From positions 62,001 through 126,000 of the forward strand of contig NZ_FWXH01000007.1 of NCBI RefSeq assembly GCF_900176305.1: a stretch of DNA of 64,000 nt, in the 5' to 3' direction. The stretch comes from Clostridium acidisoli DSM 12555. GTDB lineage: Bacteria > Bacillota > Clostridia > Clostridiales > Clostridiaceae. The position numbers were made by a program, and so were the translations under genes. Shown here piece by piece: positions 52,910 to 61,508 of this stretch (position 1 is the first letter of the stretch; every line of letters starts with the position of its first letter). Below the pieces are notes generated by a model, which saw only the letters and a program-made list of their open reading frames with translations, searched no databases and was not told the DNA's origin.

Positions 52910-54531
52910 ATTATATTGAAGCTAAAAATATAGATTATTACTATCCTAGAGAAGAGAAAAAAACATTGGAAAGTATAAATTTTATTATAGAGAAGGGAGA
53001 CTTTGTCCTACTTACGGGTGAATCAGGCTCTGGGAAATCAACTCTTGCAAAATGTATATCAGGCTCTATACCAAATTTTTATGGAGGAACCATAGGAGGA
53101 CAAATATATTTAAATGGAAAACTTATAAAGGATATTGAGCATGTGGAAAGAGCTAAGGAAATAACTATGGTTTTTCAAGATCCAGAAAGACAACTGGTTA
53201 TGAATAAGGTGCATAGAGAAATTGCTTTTGGGCTTGAAAATGTTGGAATAGAAGAAAACAAAATAAAAAGAAGAGTTTTTGAAGCAATGCAGTATTCAAA
53301 TTTATTGCAGCTTGCTTATAGAGATATAAACACACTTTCTGGTGGAGAAAAACAAAAGGTTGCAATTGCTTCAGCACTTAGCTATATGCCAAATTGTATT
53401 ATTTTAGATGAACCAACTTCACAGCTTGATCCTTCTGCTGCCTTTGAAGTGTGTGAACTTGTGAAAAGAATAAATGAGGAACTTGGAATAACAATTATAG
53501 TTATAGAACAAAGAATTGATAAGTGGTTTGATGTTGCAGACAAGATTATGGTTATGGAAAAGGGTAGAAAAATATTTTTTGGAAACAAAGAAGAAATGTA
53601 CGATGAAAAGTCTGGGAAACTGGAAAAATTCTTACCAACTTATCTTAAACTATCTAAATTTCTACAGCTAAATAACAGGCCAGAGGGTTTAAAAAATATT
53701 AGAAAAAGCATTAGAAATTTTAAATTTGCTAAGCCTATAGTAGAGGAAAAAAAAGTTGAAAAAGAGGCAATTCAAGTTAAAAACTTAAGCTGTAAATATG
53801 GTGAAGTTGAGGCGATTAAAGATTTAAGCCTTAGTGTGAATTGCATGGACTTCCTTGCAATACTTGGATCAAATGGAGCAGGGAAAAGTACATTTATGAA
53901 AACCATAATTGGACTTAATAAGTATAAAGGAAGCATAAAAATTTTTGAAAAGGAAGTTTCAAAAATTAAGCTTACAGAACTTTCAAAAATTGTTGGTTAT
54001 GTATCTCAAAATCCAAATGACTATCTAACTAAGGATACAGTTTATGAAGAATTAAAGTTTACTTTGGATAATCATAAGTTAAAGGAATATGAAGTCATAG
54101 ATGAAGTGCTTAAAGCCCTTAAAATTTACGAATTTAAGGATAAAAATCCAAGAGACTTAAGTGGGGGACAACGTCAGAGAGTGGCAGTAGCATCTATTTT
54201 AGTATTAAATCCTAAAATACTCATGTTAGATGAGCCAACAAGGGGTATGGATATAAATGCAAAAAAAGACTTAGGGGAGATACTTAAAAATTTAAACAAA
54301 AGTGGGACTACAATAATTCTAATAACACATGACGCAGATTTTGCTGCTGAATACTGCAATAAGTTTATGCTAATGTTTAATGGTGAAAAAGTATCCATTG
54401 GAAGCAAAACAGACGTCTTATCTGAGGGTATATTTTATACTACTACTATAAACAAACTTATTAGAGACAATGAAAAGGACATATTCACTTTAAACCAGGC
54501 AATGAAAATGTTTAAAAAGGAGAAGATATGA
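52906..54531 (+). CDS. ecfA: Fused double ATPase of the ECF transporter
   Basis: 541 residues holding two complete ABC ATPase domains in one chain. Seen: domain 1 Walker A GESGSGKST, signature LSGGEKQK, Walker B CIILDEPTSQLD; domain 2 Walker A GSNGAGKST, signature LSGGQRQR, Walker B ILMLDEPTRGMD and switch His in ITHD. This merges EcfA and EcfA' into a single gene. Start ATG 52906 overlaps ecfT by four bases, and the stop overlaps the S-component start by four. Confidence 0.95.
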   Translation: MNYIEAKNIDYYYPREEKKTLESINFIIEKGDFVLLTGESGSGKSTLAKCISGSIPNFYGGTIGGQIYLNGKLIKDIEHVERAKEITMVFQDPERQLVMNKVHREIAFGLENVGIEENKIKRRVFEAMQYSNLLQLAYRDINTLSGGEKQKVAIASALSYMPNCIILDEPTSQLDPSAAFEVCELVKRINEELGITIIVIEQRIDKWFDVADKIMVMEKGRKIFFGNKEEMYDEKSGKLEKFLPTYLKLSKFLQLNNRPEGLKNIRKSIRNFKFAKPIVEEKKVEKEAIQVKNLSCKYGEVEAIKDLSLSVNCMDFLAILGSNGAGKSTFMKTIIGLNKYKGSIKIFEKEVSKIKLTELSKIVGYVSQNPNDYLTKDTVYEELKFTLDNHKLKEYEVIDEVLKALKIYEFKDKNPRDLSGGQRQRVAVASILVLNPKILMLDEPTRGMDINAKKDLGEILKNLNKSGTTIILITHDADFAAEYCNKFMLMFNGEKVSIGSKTDVLSEGIFYTTTINKLIRDNEKDIFTLNQAMKMFKKEKI

Positions 54532-55217
54532 GGAAAGCAATAATAGCACTTGTAGTATTAATTTTTGTAATACTAGGTGTATTAACTTTTAAATATAAGG
54601 GTGATTTTTCTTGGCTTATAACTATGTCAGTGTTTTGTATTCTAGTACTAAGCTATTTATATTTTGAAAAAAGCTTGCTAGGGACAAAGGAAATTGCTTT
54701 AATTGCAACGCTTAGTACTGTGGGAGCAGTGGGTAGAGTTATTTTTGCTCCATTCCCAAATATAAAACCAACCACATTCATTGTTGCTATTTCAGGATTG
54801 GTTTTTGGACCATATGAAGGTTTTTTAATCGGAAGTACTTCAGCTTTTATTTCAAATATATTTTTAGGGCAAGGGCCATGGACAATTTGGCAGATGTTTG
54901 CATGGGGGTTAGTTGGCTTTATCTCAGGATTGATTGGAAAAAGGAATAAACACATTTCCGGAGAAGGTTTTTCTTTTATTTGTTTTATTTATGGATTTAT
55001 GTTTGATTGGATTATGAATTTATGGTACGTAATAGGATTTATTAAACCACTTACAGTTAAAGGCATTTTTATTGCTTATTTATCAGGATTAACTTTTGAT
55101 CTTGCACATGCTGCTAGTAGTTTTGTATTTTGTATAATATTTTTTGAAAAATTTTATAAGGTCTTAGATAGATTTAAAAGGAGACTTGAAATCACATATA
55201 TTAAGGATGATATATAA
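54528..55217 (+). CDS. ECF transporter substrate-binding S component (cobalamin, inferred)
   Basis: 229 residues: two N-terminal helices, then a six-helix S component with GTKEIALIATLSTVGAVGRVIFAPFPNIKP, GLVFGPYEGFLIGSTSAFISNIFLGQGPWTIWQMFAWGLVGFISG. It resembles CbrT-type S components for cobalamin or its precursors. Vitamin choice rests on the B12 riboswitch that controls the operon and on the DUF4430 proteins downstream. Overlaps ecfA by ATGA and is followed 12 bases later by the large surface protein gene. Confidence 0.83.
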   Translation: MRKAIIALVVLIFVILGVLTFKYKGDFSWLITMSVFCILVLSYLYFEKSLLGTKEIALIATLSTVGAVGRVIFAPFPNIKPTTFIVAISGLVFGPYEGFLIGSTSAFISNIFLGQGPWTIWQMFAWGLVGFISGLIGKRNKHISGEGFSFICFIYGFMFDWIMNLWYVIGFIKPLTVKGIFIAYLSGLTFDLAHAASSFVFCIIFFEKFYKVLDRFKRRLEITYIKDDI

Positions 55218-55229
55218 GGAGGAACAACA

Positions 55230-57593
55230 TTGAAAAGATTTTTAAGTTTGTTACTTACTTTAGTACTATTTATGAGTGGATTAACAAATGTTGTAAATGC
55301 AGAAGATACTGGTGCAAGCTGTCTTGTAAGAATTGAAGGGCTTTCAGGCACAATTGCAGAAGATTATGGGAATGGAACAACGGCAGCAGAAGTTGCTATT
55401 GATGTTTTGAATAAAAAGAAAATTCATTACACAGGGGATAAAAATTATATTAGCGAGATAGATAATATAAAGTCTGGAAGCTTGCAGGGTGGTTATGATG
55501 GCTGGATGTCATATGTAAAGCATGCAGATGGAAAAACTGTAGATCAGTCTTACCCGTATACACCTGTAGCTGGTGATGAAATTGTATTTTATTATAGCAA
55601 TAAGGAAATGAATACACCTTTTGTGAATTCAATAAAATTCACTCCCGATATAGTGAAAGTAAATGAGGCATTTACCATGAAATTCGGCTGGAAACATGAT
55701 ATTTATGATAGTAATTGGAATGCAATTTCAACTACTACACCAATCTCCAAGGTAAATGTGAAAATTGATAATGAAAATTATGTTACTGATGATAATGGAC
55801 AAATTTCAGTTAAAGGTCTTCACAACGGAAAGCATACATACGAGATAAGTGGTTATAATAAAGGTCAGCCTCCCAGCGTTGTAATGGACAAGGGAAGTTT
55901 TATTATTGATGGAGAGACAACATCAGGATTTAATTATACTGATTCAAGTTATGACAACATAACTAAGGATAACAATAAAATTGATGTAGATATAAATAAC
56001 GAGGTGAGTGCCACTTCAAAAGTTTTAATGCCAATCTCAGACAATTGGGTAGCTATGGACATGCAAAAACTAGGTGTAAATAGTAATAAAGATTTTTTAG
56101 AAAACTTGGCACAGGATATAAGTTACAATGGTTTAGCCTCTTATAGTAACACAGATTTAGAAAAAGCAATTATAGGTATTACAGCAGCAGGATACAGCCC
56201 TTATAATTTTGAAGCACAAAATCTAGTTGAAGAACTTTATAATAGACAGTTAAGTAGTTTTCAAATTAATGATTTAATATTCGGTCTAGATGCATACAAC
56301 TATGCAAATATAAAAGAAAAATATAATATTAATAAAGTTGACATTGTTAATGCAATTTTAAATAAGAATTTAAGTAATTCTGGAGGATGGTCAATAAGTG
56401 GCAATTCGGTAGATGCAGACATAACAGGTATGGCTATAAGCTCTTTAGCACCTTATTATAATAGTAATGCTATGGTGAAATCAAAGCTAGATAAAGCTGT
56501 ACAAGCTATTTCAAGTATGGAAAATAACAGTGGTTATATTGGCTCTAATAATGGACTTACAAGTGAAACACTTTCTATGGTAATACTTGGACTTACAGCA
56601 ATAGGAATAGATCCAAGTCAGAGCCCTTTTGTAAGGCAAAATGGAAACATTGTAACAGCATTACTGTCGTTTAAGGGTAATGGAGGCATGTACAAGCATA
56701 ACTTAAATGGAAGTGATGATTATATGGCTACAGAGGAGGCACTTAGGGCACTTATAGCATTGCAAAAATTAAAAACTTCTGATACATACAACTTTTATTC
56801 CACTAATATAGATGCTAGTCAGCTCCCAGCTTATGATTTTAAGTTAGAAAATAAGGATACAGAATATGGGACAAAAAGCGTCATGACAAAAGCAGTATCA
56901 AATGTTATGAAGCCATCTAAAGTAGTAAAAGTAGCAGATGAAGGCAGTAAATCACAAGTTATAGAAGCTAATAGCGTGATTCAAGCTGAAACGGGTAACG
57001 ATGAAATAACCATAAATTCAGAAGATAATAAAATAGGAGTAATACTGCCTAAAGATATTATTAATATACCGAATGGAAGCAAACTTTATTTTTCACAAAG
57101 ATACTTATCTTCTACAGAAGCTAGTAAAGTAATAAATAAGATACCAATTAATTTAAAAATAGTAGGAAATATTTTTTCTTTAAATCTTGTGCTTAGGGAA
57201 GCAAATGGAGAAGTTAGTGAAATTCATAATTTTAAACCTGGGAAAATGGCTAAGGTTACAGTAAGTTTAAAGGGCATAAAAAATATAGACCCATCAAAGC
57301 TTGGAGCTTACTATTTTAATGAGTCAAAATTAAAATGGGAAAAGGTTGAGGGGTCAAATGGTGTTTTTGATAACAGTAATTCCACATTTACATTTGAAAC
57401 ACCTCACTTTACAACTTTTGCAATATTTGAAGGAAATATTTCGTTAAATAAAATAAGCAGCAAACCTTTTAACTCAAGCAATAGTATTTTTGATTCAACG
57501 ATTATAATTTGTAGTGTGCTTTTAATTATTGCAGTAGTATTATTTGTATTGATTTTAGGGAAAAGAGGTGAAAAAGTTGAAGAGAAAGAGTAG
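55230..57593 (+). CDS. Membrane-anchored DUF4430 plus alpha/alpha-toroid protein (intrinsic-factor-like)
   Basis: 787 residues. Seen: signal peptide (cleavage near Ala24); DUF4430 domain (about 29-115) with YDGWMSYVKHADG, YTPVAGDEIVFYYS; an Ig-like segment (about 120-230, FTPDIVKVNEAF); an alpha/alpha-toroid-like region (about 275-530) with repeated helices such as DLEKAIIGITAAGYSPYNF, GGWSISGNSVDADITGMAISSL, SETLSMVILGLTAIGID, EEALRALIALQ; a C-terminal beta-rich domain; a transmembrane helix near 755-780 and charged tail. DUF4430 is the bacterial match of the transcobalamin beta domain, and the toroid is the fold of its alpha domain. Cobalamin binding is thus inferred, in the right operon. 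Start TTG 55230 after AAGGAGG. Confidence 0.85.
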   Translation: MKRFLSLLLTLVLFMSGLTNVVNAEDTGASCLVRIEGLSGTIAEDYGNGTTAAEVAIDVLNKKKIHYTGDKNYISEIDNIKSGSLQGGYDGWMSYVKHADGKTVDQSYPYTPVAGDEIVFYYSNKEMNTPFVNSIKFTPDIVKVNEAFTMKFGWKHDIYDSNWNAISTTTPISKVNVKIDNENYVTDDNGQISVKGLHNGKHTYEISGYNKGQPPSVVMDKGSFIIDGETTSGFNYTDSSYDNITKDNNKIDVDINNEVSATSKVLMPISDNWVAMDMQKLGVNSNKDFLENLAQDISYNGLASYSNTDLEKAIIGITAAGYSPYNFEAQNLVEELYNRQLSSFQINDLIFGLDAYNYANIKEKYNINKVDIVNAILNKNLSNSGGWSISGNSVDADITGMAISSLAPYYNSNAMVKSKLDKAVQAISSMENNSGYIGSNNGLTSETLSMVILGLTAIGIDPSQSPFVRQNGNIVTALLSFKGNGGMYKHNLNGSDDYMATEEALRALIALQKLKTSDTYNFYSTNIDASQLPAYDFKLENKDTEYGTKSVMTKAVSNVMKPSKVVKVADEGSKSQVIEANSVIQAETGNDEITINSEDNKIGVILPKDIINIPNGSKLYFSQRYLSSTEASKVINKIPINLKIVGNIFSLNLVLREANGEVSEIHNFKPGKMAKVTVSLKGIKNIDPSKLGAYYFNESKLKWEKVEGSNGVFDNSNSTFTFETPHFTTFAIFEGNISLNKISSKPFNSSNSIFDSTIIICSVLLIIAVVLFVLILGKRGEKVEEKE

Positions 57594-58236
57594 CTTAATA
57601 GTACTAATTATTTTCATTTGTTCTTTAACAGCTATACTTGCAAATCATTTACAACAAAAAATGTCTGCACAACTAGTACAAGTATCAGGGAATAGAAATA
57701 CTGTGCAAAAACAACAAAATATTTCTAAGAATGATGAAAAAAACACATCAACAGAAGTACCTTCAAGTGCTAAAGTTGCCTCAAACGATGATGGAGATTC
57801 AAATTTAAATAATGTGTCAAATTCACAAAACAATAGCAATGCAAATAATAAAAGTAATTACGTAAAGCAGGCAGATGGACAAAACAACTTTGTTTCAGCA
57901 GCTACAAAAAGTAATGGTCAGGAAAATTTTTTTATAATTGATAATGTCGATAAAAGTAAGAATTATAGCTCTTTTGTGAATTTTAATGGCAAATCAGTAG
58001 CAGACGTTACTTTAGAGGTGTTGAACAGACAAAACATTCCTAGAAGTTATACTTCTGGAATAACAGGAATTTACTTTTCAAGTATAAATGGACAAAAAGA
58101 AAAGAGTGCAGGTGAAAAAAGCGGGTGGAATTATTATGTAAATGGAGAAAAGGGATCTGTTGGGGCATCTAGCTATATTTTAAAAACAGGAGATAAAGTT
58201 GAATGGGAATTTTTTCAGAATGCCCTAGATAATTAA
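57577..58236 (+). CDS. Second exported DUF4430 protein
   Basis: 219 residues. Seen: a signal-anchor helix (SSLIVLIIFICSLTAILA), a linker of about 90 residues rich in Asn, Ser and Asp (disordered), and a C-terminal DUF4430 domain with SGWNYYVNGEKG and YILKTGDKVEWEF. I choose TTG 57577 because AGAGGTG lies before it; the GTG at 57568 lies inside that site. The start overlaps the end of the preceding gene by 17 bases. It likely works with the larger protein at the cell surface in capture of B12; inference. Confidence 0.8.
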   Translation: MKRKSSLIVLIIFICSLTAILANHLQQKMSAQLVQVSGNRNTVQKQQNISKNDEKNTSTEVPSSAKVASNDDGDSNLNNVSNSQNNSNANNKSNYVKQADGQNNFVSAATKSNGQENFFIIDNVDKSKNYSSFVNFNGKSVADVTLEVLNRQNIPRSYTSGITGIYFSSINGQKEKSAGEKSGWNYYVNGEKGSVGASSYILKTGDKVEWEFFQNALDN

Positions 58237-58239
58237 GCT

Positions 58240-58280
58240 AAAAAATAAGCCAAATCAAAATTTGATTTAGCTTATTTTTT
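58240..58280. terminator. Bidirectional terminator after the B12 operon
   Basis: AAAAAATAAGC (58240-58250) pairs with GCTTATTTTTT (58270-58280), with inner AAATCA/TGATTT pairing. It ends the B12 operon on the plus strand and the S4 paralogue on the minus strand. Confidence 0.9.
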
Positions 58281-58322
58281 ATACATTATTTATAATCCGT
58301 AAGAATTTCACTTAATTAAGTT

Positions 58323-58910
58323 TTATTTTGAATAGAACTCTATAACAGCCATATCGTTTACGTGTATTGGGATTTCCTTTCTTTCAGGAAGTCTAGTGAG
58401 TTCTCCACAGAAATTGTTAAAATCTTTTTTTATATAAGGAAGAGAAAAAGATGAAAGTTCTGTAAAATTGCTAGAGAACAATTCATTTTTTCTGTATTTT
58501 TCCCTTAAGGATATAACATCATTTATTTTAGTTCCATAGGATGGTATATCAACTTTTTCACCATTAACAAGTATGAGACCATGATTAACCATCTGCCTTG
58601 CTTGTCTAATTGAATTTGCAAAGCCTATCCTGTAAACCATATTGTCAAGTCTACATTCTAAAAATTTTAATAGAGTTTCACCGCTTAATTCTCCACTTTT
58701 CATAGATTTATATACGTATCTTTTAAATTGCTTTTCTAGAACTCCATAATAAGCTCTAAGTTTTTGTTTTTCCATAAGATGCACAGCATAATCCGAAATT
58801 TTCTTAGGTTTTCTATTTACTTCAAACCTATTCATAGCTTTTGCATGGCCATAAATATTTACTCCAAATCGTCTGCACTCTTTAAATCTTGGTCCTCTTG
58901 TAGTTGCCAT
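58323..58910 (-). CDS. rpsD: 30S ribosomal protein S4 paralogue lacking the zinc ribbon
   Basis: 195 residues. Seen: [24 protein letters not shown] at the start, then [15 protein letters not shown], the S4 RNA-binding segment [41 protein letters not shown]. Zinc-binding (C-plus) S4 has four N-terminal Cys; only one is left here, so this is the C-minus form. It stands outside the ribosomal operons, with a Fur-like box over its promoter, so it may replace the zinc or standard form under metal limitation. AAGGAG precedes ATG 58910. Confidence 0.9.
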   Translation of the reverse strand: MATTRGPRFKECRRFGVNIYGHAKAMNRFEVNRKPKKISDYAVHLMEKQKLRAYYGVLEKQFKRYVYKSMKSGELSGETLLKFLECRLDNMVYRIGFANSIRQARQMVNHGLILVNGEKVDIPSYGTKINDVISLREKYRKNELFSSNFTELSSFSLPYIKKDFNNFCGELTRLPERKEIPIHVNDMAVIEFYSK

Positions 58911-58945
58911 ATCTATCTCCTTAAATTATTTTATAAATTGAAATT

Positions 58946-58978
58946 ATCATACCATATATGATAGTGATAATCAATATC
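58946..58978 (-). promoter_or_regulatory. S4-paralogue promoter overlapped by a Fur-like box
   Basis: On the minus strand the -35 TTGATT (58969-58974) and -10 TATGAT (58946-58951) are 17 bases apart. GATAGTGATAATCAATATC at 58960-58978 matches the 19-base Fur consensus (GATAATGATAATCATTATC) at 17 positions and covers the -35 box, so Fur-family repression is expected. Confidence 0.7.
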
Positions 58979-58995
58979 ATATGATTAAATTAGTA

Positions 58996-59024
58996 TTGAC
59001 AAGTATTCAATAATTTAATATACT
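58996..59024 (+). promoter_or_regulatory. Promoter of the LacI-hxlAB region
   Basis: TTGACA (58996-59001), a 17-base spacer and TATACT (59019-59024). Near-consensus sigma-A promoter, upstream of the LacI-type gene. Confidence 0.75.
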
Positions 59025-59036
59025 TTAGTAAAATAA

Positions 59037-59050
59037 TGAAACCGGTACCA
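59037..59050. promoter_or_regulatory. LacI-type operator 1
   Basis: TGAAACCGGTACCA, a 14-base imperfect palindrome, just downstream of the expected transcription start of the regulator gene. A second copy lies before hxlA at 60156-60169. Confidence 0.6.
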
Positions 59051-59077
59051 TTATCAGTTATAGGAGAGTATTAAGTG

Positions 59078-60118
59078 ATGAATAAATTTATTACAGCTTC
59101 AAGAACATCAAGAGTAACAATAAATGACGTAGCAAAGTTGGCTGGGGTGTCAAAAACAACTGTGTCAAGATATATTGGAAGGCATTATGATTCTTTAGCT
59201 GAAAAAACTAGAAAAAAAATTGAAGAAGCCATTGATACACTAGGGTACAGGCCTAATGTTATGGCAATGGGACTAAAAGGAAACAAAAGTCGAATAATTG
59301 GTATGGTAATTGCTGATATAACTAATCCATTTTCAACAGAAATGCTTAGAGGGGCAGAGACTATTTGCAAAAAAAATGATTATAGTCTTATTGTTTGCAA
59401 TACAGATAATGATCCAGTTGAAGAACTTGATTATATATTTATGCTTCAAGCACATAGGATAGATGGTCTTATTATAAATACAACGGGTAAAAACAATGAA
59501 TTTTTATACAAATTAGCAGCAGATGATGAGATACCTGTAGTATTAGTAGATCGCAAAATACCCGAATTAGATTTTGACACTATATCAGTTGATAATAAAA
59601 AGGGGACGTCAGAAATTGTAAACTTTTTATTAGAAAAAGGTTATGAGAGAATAGCTTTTTTTACAGAGCCAGTTAAAAAAATCAGTTCACGAATAGAACG
59701 CATGGATACTTTTATAAAAATACTTTCTGAAAAGAAACATATGAGTGCAAGTAAAGATTTATACGAAATTGATATTAATATAAGTAAAAATCTTGAGAAT
59801 GGCATTAATAGTTTTTTAGAGGATTCCCAAAAAAATTCAAGGGTTATTTTTGCTACTAATGGTGTTGTTTTATTAAAAATAATGTCAATAATTAAAAGCA
59901 AAAATCTAAGAATACCAGAGGATATAGGGATAGTTGGCTTTGATAATCCAGAATGGACTGAAATAATTGGTAATGGGATAACAACTTTTGCTCAGCCAGC
60001 TTATAAAATTGGTAATACAGCAATGAATAGAATTTTAAGTCGTATAAATGGTGATGTAGATGAGCCTAAAATAATAGAACTTCCGGGCCAATTAATAATT
60101 AGAGGTTCAACACAATAA
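59078..60118 (+). CDS. LacI/GalR-family transcriptional regulator
   Basis: 346 residues. Seen: LacI helix-turn-helix VTINDVAKLAGVSKTTVSRYIGRHYDSLAEKTRKKIEEAIDTLGYRPN, then a periplasmic-binding-like core with IGMVIADITNPFSTEMLRGAE, HRIDGLIINT and IGIVGFDNPEWTEIIG. The N-terminus resembles KdgR-like regulators of sugar acids. Start ATG 59078 follows AGGAGAG. Two operator-like sites, one at its own promoter and one in front of hxlA, suggest it represses both itself and the sugar phosphate genes. Confidence 0.92.
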   Translation: MNKFITASRTSRVTINDVAKLAGVSKTTVSRYIGRHYDSLAEKTRKKIEEAIDTLGYRPNVMAMGLKGNKSRIIGMVIADITNPFSTEMLRGAETICKKNDYSLIVCNTDNDPVEELDYIFMLQAHRIDGLIINTTGKNNEFLYKLAADDEIPVVLVDRKIPELDFDTISVDNKKGTSEIVNFLLEKGYERIAFFTEPVKKISSRIERMDTFIKILSEKKHMSASKDLYEIDINISKNLENGINSFLEDSQKNSRVIFATNGVVLLKIMSIIKSKNLRIPEDIGIVGFDNPEWTEIIGNGITTFAQPAYKIGNTAMNRILSRINGDVDEPKIIELPGQLIIRGSTQ

Positions 60119-60155
60119 TAAGAATTTCAGTAGTTATGAAAAATTTAAGTAAATT

Positions 60156-60169
60156 TGGAATCGGTACCA
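60156..60169. promoter_or_regulatory. LacI-type operator 2
   Basis: TGGAATCGGTACCA before hxlA, matching operator 1 (TGAAACCGGTACCA) at 12 of 14 positions. Confidence 0.6.
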
Positions 60170-60211
60170 TAAATGAATTGAAGATGAAATAACTTAAATG
60201 GAGGTTTAGTG

Positions 60212-60850
60212 ATGAATATACAACTGGCTTTAGATAGACTTACAATTAAAGAAGCAATTTTAAATGCAAATAAAGTAAAAAAATATGTTGATTGGATTGA
60301 AGTTGGTACGTCTCTTATAAAGGAATTTGGAATTAAAAGTGTAAAAGAAATAAGAAAGGCATTTCCAGAAAAAATTATTTTGGCAGATGTGAAAACTTTT
60401 GACAATGCTAAATATGAATTTACAATGTGCTTTGAAGCTGGAGCTGATGTGGCAACAGTTATGGGCACAGCACCAAAGGTTTCTATAGACATTTGTATGG
60501 AAGTAGCAAGGGAGAGTGGAAGGAAGGTAATGATAGACCTTCTTAATACGTCAGATGAAAAAATAAAGGAGCTTAGTGTATATGAAGATGCTATCTTTTG
60601 TATGCATATTAGTAAGGATTTACAAGAGGTTATTGGAGAAAAACAGGAGGTAAGCAAAATAAAAGTACCTGAACCATTAACTAAAATAAAGGATTTAAAG
60701 ATAGCAATAGCGGGTGGAATTACTAGTGAGTTTTTAGAAAATTTGAAAGATATCCATCCATATGTAGTAATAGTTGGTTCCGCAATTACAAAGTCAAATA
60801 ATCCAGAACTTGAAGCAAAAAAAATTAAAGAATTAGCTAATAGGAGGTAA
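60212..60850 (+). CDS. hxlA: 3-hexulose-6-phosphate synthase
   Basis: 212 residues, an OMP-decarboxylase-fold enzyme. Seen: LALDRLTIKEA (substrate Asp), WIEVGTSLIKEFG, ADVKTFDNAKYEF (metal/catalytic DxK), CFEAGADVATVMG, and IAIAGGITSE with VVIVGSAITKS, the phosphate-binding end. HPS joins formaldehyde and ribulose 5-phosphate, or runs in reverse to make ribulose 5-phosphate. A 3-keto-gulonate-6-phosphate decarboxylase is a related alternative, but the downstream hxlB supports HPS. GGAGG precedes ATG 60212. Confidence 0.85.
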   Translation: MNIQLALDRLTIKEAILNANKVKKYVDWIEVGTSLIKEFGIKSVKEIRKAFPEKIILADVKTFDNAKYEFTMCFEAGADVATVMGTAPKVSIDICMEVARESGRKVMIDLLNTSDEKIKELSVYEDAIFCMHISKDLQEVIGEKQEVSKIKVPEPLTKIKDLKIAIAGGITSEFLENLKDIHPYVVIVGSAITKSNNPELEAKKIKELANRR

Positions 60851-60855
60851 ATTTA

Positions 60856-61404
60856 ATGAGAAGAACACAAATAATTATGAATGAAATAAAAAGTGTATTA
60901 GAAGGAATAGAAGAGAAAGATATAGATGAATTTATAGAAATTATGAATAATGGAAATAGAATTTTTGTTATTGGAGAAGGCAGAAGTGGATTTATGGGTA
61001 AATCGTTTGCTATGCGTCTTATGCATTTAGGTGCAAAGGTGTATGTTGTGGGAGAAACTATTACTCCTGCCATTGAAAAAGGTGACATACTTGTTGCTAT
61101 TTCTGGTTCTGGTACAACTAAAAATGTTGTTACAACAGCAGAAAGAACAAAACAATTGGGGTGTTCTGTTATTGTAGTTACAACTAATTTAGATTCAGAA
61201 CTTGGAAAGATAGCTACGTTTAAATTACATATACCAGCAGCTACAAAATATCGCAGACAAGGAGAGACATCAAGTATTCAGCCATTAGGTTCACTTTTTG
61301 ACCAGTGTTGCCATATAATATTTGATTCTATTTGTTTAGGGTATGCGGAGTCAAAAAATTTAAACAATGATGATGCATTTAAAAAACATAGTAATTTAGA
61401 GTAG
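60856..61404 (+). CDS. hxlB: 6-phospho-3-hexuloisomerase
   Basis: 182 residues, SIS-domain isomerase. Seen: NRIFVIGEGRSGFMGKSFAMRLMHLG (sugar phosphate binding), VVAISGSG-like LVAISGSGTTKNVV, then VTTNLDSELGKIA and the C-terminal PLGSLFDQCCHIIFDSI. It converts hexulose 6-phosphate to fructose 6-phosphate, closing the RuMP step. The ribosome site lies over the end of hxlA, 5 bases apart, so the two are one unit. Confidence 0.92.
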   Translation: MRRTQIIMNEIKSVLEGIEEKDIDEFIEIMNNGNRIFVIGEGRSGFMGKSFAMRLMHLGAKVYVVGETITPAIEKGDILVAISGSGTTKNVVTTAERTKQLGCSVIVVTTNLDSELGKIATFKLHIPAATKYRRQGETSSIQPLGSLFDQCCHIIFDSICLGYAESKNLNNDDAFKKHSNLE

Positions 61405-61508
61405 ATTTAAGCCAGATTAAAATGAAATTATTTATTTTTATAGCATCATTTTCCTCAAATTAACTTATAATATATAAAACACAATAAGTTATGAGAGAAG
61501 GAGATATT

